A stretch of 64,000 nt of DNA from the NCBI RefSeq assembly GCF_000153045.1, contig NZ_CH724160.1, positions 763,499 to 827,498 on the forward strand, given 5' to 3'. Below the pieces are notes generated by a model that saw nothing but the letters and a program-made list of their open reading frames with translations, was not told where the DNA came from and ran no database searches. Shown piece by piece: positions 58,841 through 64,000 of the stretch. The translations under genes and the position numbers were made by a program. The stretch is from Synechococcus sp. WH 5701. Lineage in GTDB: Bacteria > Cyanobacteriota > Cyanobacteriia > PCC-6307 > Cyanobiaceae. Numbering within the stretch: position 1 is the stretch's first letter; each line of letters opens with the position of its first letter.

Positions 58841-59713
58841 TCAATCCAGCAGGGTGACGGGATCTCCGACGCGGACTTCGCCGGGATTGGTCACGCTCAG
58901 GCGGATCCCGGCCACCACGTTGTTGTGCCGGGCGGTGGCTCGCAGAATCTCCAGGGTTTCCGGCAGTTCCCCCTGGCCCAGCGTGGTCACCACGCAACGG
59001 GGGCAGCCGTCGTTGACCTGAAGACGCAGGTCATCCCCCAGGCCCAGGCTGTGGCCGATCCAGGATTCCTCGACAAACCCGCTGCTGCCGGCTTCCGGGC
59101 GGATCAGCAGGTTGGGACGAAAGCGCTCCACGGCAAAGTCAAGCTGAGGCTCGAGCTGCCGCAGCCGCTCCAAACTGGCAGTGCTGATGGCATGGATCGG
59201 GCAGGAATCGAAAAAGGTGCCGCTGGGGAGCACGAGTTCGTTGACCACATCCTGAAACTCCCTCTCCGGCACCTCGGGCCAGTACTGATCCAGGCTGGCC
59301 CCCTCCGGAGCCTGATCCAGCAAGCTCACCTCCCGGCCCAGCCGCTGCGAGAGCCAGCTGTCCACGGTGGGGTCGCTGCTGATCACCCTGGCTCCGTCTG
59401 GGGTGCCCTGCGCTCCGTCAGGGGCTGTGATCGCCACAGCTGTGGCTCCAGCTCCCTCCTGGGGCGACTCCAGGCAATGGGCCGCAAAGCCGAGCAGGGT
59501 CTTCCAGAGCCTGGGGTTCTTGGCGCTGGCCACCCGGCCGGTGGCGTGGTCCCAGAGGGCATAGGCCCGGTCGCCGAGCAGGCCAGCGCGGCCGATGGAC
59601 GCGGCTTCAAGGCTTTCGCCCAGCATCGACTTGACCGGGTAGCGCCAGATGGCCTCCACCCGTCCCACCATCTGTTTGGCCATTCCCGCCGCTGTGTCCG
59701 ATCGTTGAGTCAT
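58841..59713 (-). CDS. MOSC-domain protein
   Basis: A 290-residue protein with an N-terminal MOSC beta-barrel domain (VEAIWRYPVKSMLGESLEAA near residue 15) and a C-terminal MOSC domain. The latter includes RFRPNLLI and DGCPRCVVTTLGQGEL, whose conserved cysteine binds molybdenum cofactor in characterised members. These proteins carry sulfurated Mo-cofactor or act as MoCo-dependent reductases of N-hydroxylated compounds. The ATG at 59713 was preferred to a GTG at 59752; two later ATG codons are possible. It begins 44 bp after moaB, in a Mo-cofactor pair. Confidence 0.85.
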   Translation of the reverse strand: MTQRSDTAAGMAKQMVGRVEAIWRYPVKSMLGESLEAASIGRAGLLGDRAYALWDHATGRVASAKNPRLWKTLLGFAAHCLESPQEGAGATAVAITAPDGAQGTPDGARVISSDPTVDSWLSQRLGREVSLLDQAPEGASLDQYWPEVPEREFQDVVNELVLPSGTFFDSCPIHAISTASLERLRQLEPQLDFAVERFRPNLLIRPEAGSSGFVEESWIGHSLGLGDDLRLQVNDGCPRCVVTTLGQGELPETLEILRATARHNNVVAGIRLSVTNPGEVRVGDPVTLLD

Positions 59714-59756
59714 TCCACAGGTTGCCCCTGACGGGCGTGGTTCAGGGCTCACCTTT

Positions 59757-60293
59757 TCATCCAGGATTCGTCGCTGGCTGGCGTGGGTCTTCGTTCAGCC
59801 GCGGCAGCAGCTGGACCAGGTTGCAGGGTCGAGTTCCGTTGTCGAGCTGAGCGTGGATCAGGCGGTCCCAGGCGGTGGATACCGCGTCGAGGGAGCCGGG
59901 CAGCACGAACAGGATCGTGCCGTTGGCCACTCCGGCCAGGCAGCGGCTCTGCAGGGTGCTGGTGCCGATCGCCTCGAAGGAGAGCACCCGAAACAGTTCC
60001 CCAAAACCCTCGATCGTCTTGTCCAGCAGGGGAGCCACCGCCTCGGGCGTTCCGTCGCGGCCGGTGAGGCCCGTGCCACCGCTGGTGATCACCACCTGCA
60101 CCGCCGGATCGGCAATCCAGGTGCTCAACGCGGCGCGGATGGCGTAGCGGTTGTCGGCCACCAGCTGTCGTTCGGCCAGGCGGTGACCCGCTCCCTCCAG
60201 CCGTTGCAGCAGGGCATCGCCTGAGGGGTCACCGCTGGAGGGATCGGCGCTGCGGCGATCCGACACCGTAAGCAGGGCGATGGCGAGGGACAC
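59757..60293 (-). CDS. moaB: Molybdopterin biosynthesis protein MoaB/Mog-like
   Basis: A 178-residue MoaB/Mog-fold protein. The typical segments [20 protein letters not shown] (N-terminus), [20 protein letters not shown] (near residue 66) and [21 protein letters not shown] are clear, and [17 protein letters not shown] closes the domain. The family binds molybdopterin and adenylates it for metal insertion in Mog/Cnx1G relatives; MoaB itself is often considered an auxiliary. The start is GTG. It lies upstream of the MOSC gene on the same strand, away from mobA/moaA at 42 kb. Confidence 0.88.
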   Translation of the reverse strand: MSLAIALLTVSDRRSADPSSGDPSGDALLQRLEGAGHRLAERQLVADNRYAIRAALSTWIADPAVQVVITSGGTGLTGRDGTPEAVAPLLDKTIEGFGELFRVLSFEAIGTSTLQSRCLAGVANGTILFVLPGSLDAVSTAWDRLIHAQLDNGTRPCNLVQLLPRLNEDPRQPATNPG

Positions 60294-60319
60294 CGGAGCT
60301 GGCTGTGGCTGGATCCTCT

Positions 60320-61675
60320 CTACAGGTTGATCGGTGCCAGCTGCTCCTTGCGCCAGTGCCCCGACACCTTTTCGGTCATGAGGGGCCGGAGCGTGAGCTT
60401 CAGTGGGGCTCCCGCCGCTGCATCGACCCGAAGGGCCGTGAAGCGCCGCCGCAAGGCGCCGCCATGGCCCGTGCGTCCCACGAACAGCTCGGAGTGGGCC
60501 ACGGTCCGCTCCTGCCCCGGGGGGCCTTCCAGCAGCGTCCCCCCCTGGGGCCGCTGGCGCCGCAGGCTGTAGCCGCTTCCGCCGCAGATCAGCCAGGGAA
60601 TATGGCTGTCCCCATGGCCGGTGGCTCCGCTTCGCATCAGTTCCAGACAGTGGGCATGGCCGCTGAGCACCAGATTGAGCAGGGGCCGCTGCGGCGTGGG
60701 ATTGCCCACCTCGGCGGCCACCTGATCAAGCACCCCGCGCAGCTGACGGCGCACGGCCAGCGTCTGCGGCTCCCGCCACTTGCTGGTTTCGCTGGCATAG
60801 GGCGGATGGTGAAGCACCAGGATCCGGCCGCGCACCCGGGGGTTGCGCCAGGAGGCCACCAGCGCCTCCCGCAGCCAGTTCCGTTGGCTGGGGTCGCCAT
60901 TTCCAGCCTCCTCCAGGCCAGGCCCGTCCTGGTTGAGGGTGTTCGAATCGAGTGCAAACACATCGACGCCGGCCCATCGGAAGCGGTAATAGCGGTTGGG
61001 CAGGCGGGTGAACTGCCCCGGGCGGTAGGCCAGGCAGCGATGGCCATCCAGCTGGGCGCGGTAGTGCCGATCGAGGTGCCCGGCCAGCTCCTCCTCCGGC
61101 AGGCCAGCGAGCCCGTCGAGGAAGGCTCTGGCATAGGCCTCGCCCACGTGGGAGCCATGGCTTCCCACATCGAAGACCAGGCTCGGCCAGAGGCGGCGCA
61201 CAGGGTTTGAGAGCCCCGCCAGCAGAACCAGCGGCCGCGAGAGGTCGTAGTAGTCGTGGTTTCCCGGCACAGGCAGAAACGGCAGGCGGAAGGTCATCTC
61301 GTCGAACCGCAGGCGGCGCCAGTCGTCGCCACCCACCAGCCATTCCCGGTAGGGCCTGATGAAGTTGCGCGGGTACTGCTCACTGGAGCCCACCAGATAC
61401 ACCACATCCCCGGTGTGGAGCACAAAACCCACGCCCTCCTGGTGGGCGAAGAGCAACTCGGCCACCTGCCGTTGGGGGCTGCTGGCGCCATGGCGCGCCG
61501 AGCCGCTGTCCCCCAGCACCAGGAAGCTGAAGGGCTCGGCGGCCTCGGGTGAGCCTTCGATCACCAGCCGGGTCTGGTCGATACCCCGGCGCACCAGGTC
61601 GGCATGGCCCCGCCGAATCCGCTGGTCCATCTGCTCGATCTTGGCGCTGATGCTTGCCTCCGAGGCCAGGGTCAT
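60320..61675 (-). CDS. Calcineurin-like metallophosphoesterase
   Basis: A 451-residue metallophosphoesterase. The di-metal motifs are FLVLGDSGSA (D near 50), VLHTGDVVYL (GD), VPGNHDYYDLS (GNHD), VLHHPPYASE and SGHAHCLELM. No signal peptide is seen from this start. The acid phosphatase-like pattern suggests a broad phosphoesterase; the substrate is unknown. The ATG at 61675 was chosen over a longer frame to 61753 that runs into the upstream gene. It is 9 bp from the neighbouring lipid-kinase fusion gene. Confidence 0.88.
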   Translation of the reverse strand: MTLASEASISAKIEQMDQRIRRGHADLVRRGIDQTRLVIEGSPEAAEPFSFLVLGDSGSARHGASSPQRQVAELLFAHQEGVGFVLHTGDVVYLVGSSEQYPRNFIRPYREWLVGGDDWRRLRFDEMTFRLPFLPVPGNHDYYDLSRPLVLLAGLSNPVRRLWPSLVFDVGSHGSHVGEAYARAFLDGLAGLPEEELAGHLDRHYRAQLDGHRCLAYRPGQFTRLPNRYYRFRWAGVDVFALDSNTLNQDGPGLEEAGNGDPSQRNWLREALVASWRNPRVRGRILVLHHPPYASETSKWREPQTLAVRRQLRGVLDQVAAEVGNPTPQRPLLNLVLSGHAHCLELMRSGATGHGDSHIPWLICGGSGYSLRRQRPQGGTLLEGPPGQERTVAHSELFVGRTGHGGALRRRFTALRVDAAAGAPLKLTLRPLMTEKVSGHWRKEQLAPINL

Positions 61676-61683
61676 CGCTGGGT

Positions 61684-62988
61684 TCAGGCCACGGGGAGGG
61701 GGGTGAACACCGTGAGTGCTCCGCTCAGGCAGGTGATGCTGATCGGGTTGCACGCCAGCATTTCGCCGTCGATCACCAGGTTCTGAGGCGGATCGGTGCT
61801 GATCGTGATCGCGTGCGCCCGCAGGCAGAGCAGATCGGGCCGGTTGGTGGGCGAGCGCACCACGGCGGAGGCCACCAGCGAAGCGAAGGCGTTGAGCCCC
61901 TGCAGCCGGTTGGCGGGGGAGGCGATGGTGATCTCGAGCAGACCGTCGTCGGGGATCACCTGGCCGAAGCCCTGGGCCAGCACCGAGGTGGCGGGAGCCA
62001 CATTGGCCACCGTGATCGCTCCGCTCTGCAACTCGGTCACCTGGCCATCGATGGTCAGCCTGGCCTGGAATGGCTCCTGGGTGGCCAGTTGCTGGGCGCC
62101 GGCGAGCACATAGGCCAGGGGCCCGAGCATCGTCTTGAGCTCCCGGGTGGCCCGGTCCACCATCCCCGCTTCGAAGCCGATGCCCGCCAGCAGGATCATC
62201 GGCGTGTCATTGCAACGGGCTGCGTCCACCACCCGGGTGTGCCCGGCGAGGATCGTCTCGCAGGCTCCCTCAAGATCGGTGGGAATGGCCAGGGCGGTGG
62301 CAAAGGCGTTGGCGGTGCCCCTTGGGATCACCCCCAGGGGGATGCCGGTGTTGATCACGGCCCCCGCCACCGCCGAGACCGTGCCATCGCCACCGCTGGC
62401 CAGGATCATCACGCTGCCGCTGTGCGGCTCGGACCTGGCCTGGATCAGGTCCACCAGCTCCCGGGTCTGATCGGCGGGGTCACGATCCGGCCGGGTCACC
62501 ACCACGTTCAGCAGCAGCTGAGGTTCGAGCAGGGAGCGGATCAGGGCCAGATCCTGATTGGGTTCCCCCTGGCCGGCCACCGGGTTGAAGATCAGATAGG
62601 CGAGCCGGCTGCGGCCCAGGCCCCGCAGGGCGAGGGTGGCCGTGGCTTCGTTCAGGGCCAGGGGTATGCCGGCCAGCGCGCAGGTCCGCAGCAGCAGGCG
62701 CAGGTCGGGGGTGGTGGCCAGGGTGGTGGCGGGATCCACGAAGAACAGCACGGCGCCCACCGCCCCGGCCAGGACCCGCTCCGCGATCTGGATGTCGCCG
62801 CCGGCGGCCAGCGTCGCCAGTGGGCTCACCTTCAGGCCTGAGGAGCGCTGATCCTCAGCCAGGGCCAGGACGAGCTCCGCCGGAGCGAGCAGGGGGAACC
62901 CTTCCAGCAGCACCTGGTGCTGCTCCAGCCAGCCCAGAAGTCGTTCGTTACTGCCCGCGCTGGCCAGAAGGGCGATGGCAGCAGTCAT
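61684..62988 (-). CDS. MGS-like domain fused to a YegS/DAGK-type lipid kinase
   Basis: A 434-residue two-domain protein. Residues 1-120 follow the methylglyoxal synthase fold (GGDIQIAERVLAGAVGAVLFFVDP, ALNEATATLAL). Residues 130-430 are a diacylglycerol kinase-like catalytic domain with LIFNPVAGQG, ILASGGDGTVSAVAGAVI and LGVIPRGTANAFATAL. In the first domain the phosphate-binding ATGTTG-type loop of MgsA is not evident (LAPAELVLALAEDQ instead), so methylglyoxal synthesis is doubtful. The kinase part probably phosphorylates a lipid. The ATG at 62988 starts at MTAAIALLASAG. Confidence 0.88.
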   Translation of the reverse strand: MTAAIALLASAGSNERLLGWLEQHQVLLEGFPLLAPAELVLALAEDQRSSGLKVSPLATLAAGGDIQIAERVLAGAVGAVLFFVDPATTLATTPDLRLLLRTCALAGIPLALNEATATLALRGLGRSRLAYLIFNPVAGQGEPNQDLALIRSLLEPQLLLNVVVTRPDRDPADQTRELVDLIQARSEPHSGSVMILASGGDGTVSAVAGAVINTGIPLGVIPRGTANAFATALAIPTDLEGACETILAGHTRVVDAARCNDTPMILLAGIGFEAGMVDRATRELKTMLGPLAYVLAGAQQLATQEPFQARLTIDGQVTELQSGAITVANVAPATSVLAQGFGQVIPDDGLLEITIASPANRLQGLNAFASLVASAVVRSPTNRPDLLCLRAHAITISTDPPQNLVIDGEMLACNPISITCLSGALTVFTPLPVA

Positions 62989-62995
62989 CGCCGGA

Positions 62996-64000
62996 TCACT
63001 CCTCCAGGGCCACCAGGTCGCGCAGCTGGCCGGGATCGAGGCCTCCGAGCCACTCCTCACCGCTGCCGACGATGTCTTCGGCCAGGCGGGCCTTTTCGCG
63101 GATCATGCGGTCGATCTTCTCCTCCACCGAGCCGCTGGTGATGAACTTGTGCACCATCACCCGGTTGGTCTGGCCGATGCGGTAGGCCCGGTCGGTGGCC
63201 TGGTTCTCCACCGCCGGATTCCACCAGCGGTCGATGTGGAACACATGACTGGCCCGGGTGAGGTTGAGCCCCACGCCGCCTGCCTTGAGCGAGAGCAGGA
63301 ACAGCTGTGGTCCCCGGGGGTCGTCCTGGAAGCGATCCACCATCGCCTGACGCTCCCCCTTGCTGGTACTGCCATAGAGAAAGGGCACCTCCTGGTGGAA
63401 GCGCTGCTGCAGGTGGGTCTGGAGCAGGTGGCCCCATTCGGCGAACTGGGTAAACAGGAGGGCCCGATCGCCGGCCGCGATCACCTCCTCGACGATTTCC
63501 TCGAGCCGCTGCAACTTGGCCGAGCGGGCGCTGAAGCCGGCCCCCACCTCCCCTTCCTTGAGCATCAGGGCCGGGTGGTTGCAGACCTGCTTGAGCTTGG
63601 TGAGCAGCCCCAGCACCTGGCCGTGCTTCTGGCCCACGGGTGCCCGCGCGATCGCATCGAGGGTGTCCTCCACGGTGCGGCGGTAGAGCTTGACCTGCTC
63701 GGGTGAGAGTCCAACCCACTCCTTCAGTTCCACCTTCTCGGGCAGGTCGGAGATGATCGAGCGGTCAGTCTTGAGGCGCCGCAGGATGAACGGGCCGACG
63801 CGGGCCTTGAGGTCGCGCACCGAGGCCATGTCGCCATAGCGCTCGATCGGCAGGCGGTAGCGCTGGCGGAAGAACTCCTCCTCCCCAAGCACCTTCGGAT
63901 TGAGGAAGTCCATCAGGGCCCAGAGCTCACTGACCCGGTTCTCCACCGGGGTGCCGGTGAGTGCGATACGGAAGCGGCTCTGCTTGAGCGGGCGTGCCAG
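62996..64000 (-). CDS. SNF2-family helicase, C-terminal part (runs off the window)
   Basis: At least 335 residues of a SNF2/Rad54-type DNA translocase are present. RIALTGTPVENRVSELW (motif III) is just inside the right edge, followed by FILRRLKTDRSIISDLP, the helicase C motifs LLFTQFAEWGHLLQTHL, FLLSLKAGGVGLNLTRASHVFH (in pieces), DRWWNPAVENQATDRAYRIGQ and EEKIDRMIREK. The 5' end lies beyond 64000, so the real start is not visible; an internal ATG at 63946 is only an artificial one. It ends 7 bp before the lipid-kinase gene. Confidence 0.93.
   Translation of the reverse strand: MARPLKQSRFRIALTGTPVENRVSELWALMDFLNPKVLGEEEFFRQRYRLPIERYGDMASVRDLKARVGPFILRRLKTDRSIISDLPEKVELKEWVGLSPEQVKLYRRTVEDTLDAIARAPVGQKHGQVLGLLTKLKQVCNHPALMLKEGEVGAGFSARSAKLQRLEEIVEEVIAAGDRALLFTQFAEWGHLLQTHLQQRFHQEVPFLYGSTSKGERQAMVDRFQDDPRGPQLFLLSLKAGGVGLNLTRASHVFHIDRWWNPAVENQATDRAYRIGQTNRVMVHKFITSGSVEEKIDRMIREKARLAEDIVGSGEEWLGGLDPGQLRDLVALEE

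Noticed and set aside
1-64000. CRISPR array or prophage
   Set aside because: No regularly spaced repeats, cas genes or phage structural genes were seen on either strand.

Overview
The window is GC-rich, densely packed chromosomal DNA from a unicellular cyanobacterium, most likely a freshwater or brackish Cyanobium/Synechococcus-type picocyanobacterium. Evidence is the ferredoxin-nitrite reductase, a ferredoxin-type NarB with its helper NarM, an NrtABCD transporter in which NrtC carries a fused NrtA-like domain, a two-domain sucrose-phosphate synthase, an apocarotenoid-type carotenoid oxygenase and a Nif11 mini-protein. Species-level placement is inference. Many genes overlap by 1-4 nt (GTGA/ATGA junctions), and several convergent pairs overlap at their 3' ends.  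Layout. 0-2.2 kb: carotenoid oxygenase, a DUF1499 secreted protein and a small Nif11 gene. 2.3-9.6 kb: a membrane block with a DUF389 protein and four MscS-type channels, two of them close paralogs. 9.6-16.7 kb: a six-gene minus-strand run (sulfatase, formylglycine-generating enzyme, DUF1622, DUF202, BASS-type transporter, SulP transporter) with a divergent AraC-type regulator; it looks like a sulfate-ester utilisation system and is the most interesting module here. 16.5-23 kb: housekeeping genes (HAD phosphatase, rdgB, phosphohexomutase, TM0106-type nuclease, ygfZ, pyrE). 23-26 kb: secreted proteins, one tRNA-Met(CAU), a cupin and a CsgG-domain protein.  26-43.4 kb is a nitrate-assimilation island: cobA and a CbiX-like protein (siroheme), nirA, a TrpD-like protein, narM, nrtABCD, a CRP/FNR-type regulator translationally coupled to nrtD, narB, and the molybdenum-cofactor genes mobA and moaA. 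A perfect GTAN8TAC NtcA box lies upstream of nrtA. Together these genes import nitrate, reduce it via nitrite to ammonium, and make the siroheme and Mo cofactors required.  43.5-49.4 kb carries two 1724-bp copies of one insertion sequence in opposite orientations. Each has its own 6-bp target duplication (CATTTA and TACCTG) and each splits a gene that can be rejoined in frame: a small secreted cysteine-containing protein and a glutamine-synthetase-family gene. An isochorismatase-type hydrolase lies between the copies, and an APC permease follows the second.  49.5-53.1 kb: APC permease and an FdhF/YdeP-type molybdopterin oxidoreductase. 53.5-58.8 kb: a sucrose cluster (sucrose-phosphate synthase, a sucrose-phosphatase-like HAD protein, amylosucrase) behind a consensus-like promoter; the synthase is broken by several frameshifts in one ~220-bp patch. 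58.8-64 kb: MOSC protein, moaB, a metallophosphoesterase, an MGS-like/lipid-kinase fusion, and the C-terminal part of an SNF2 helicase running off the window.
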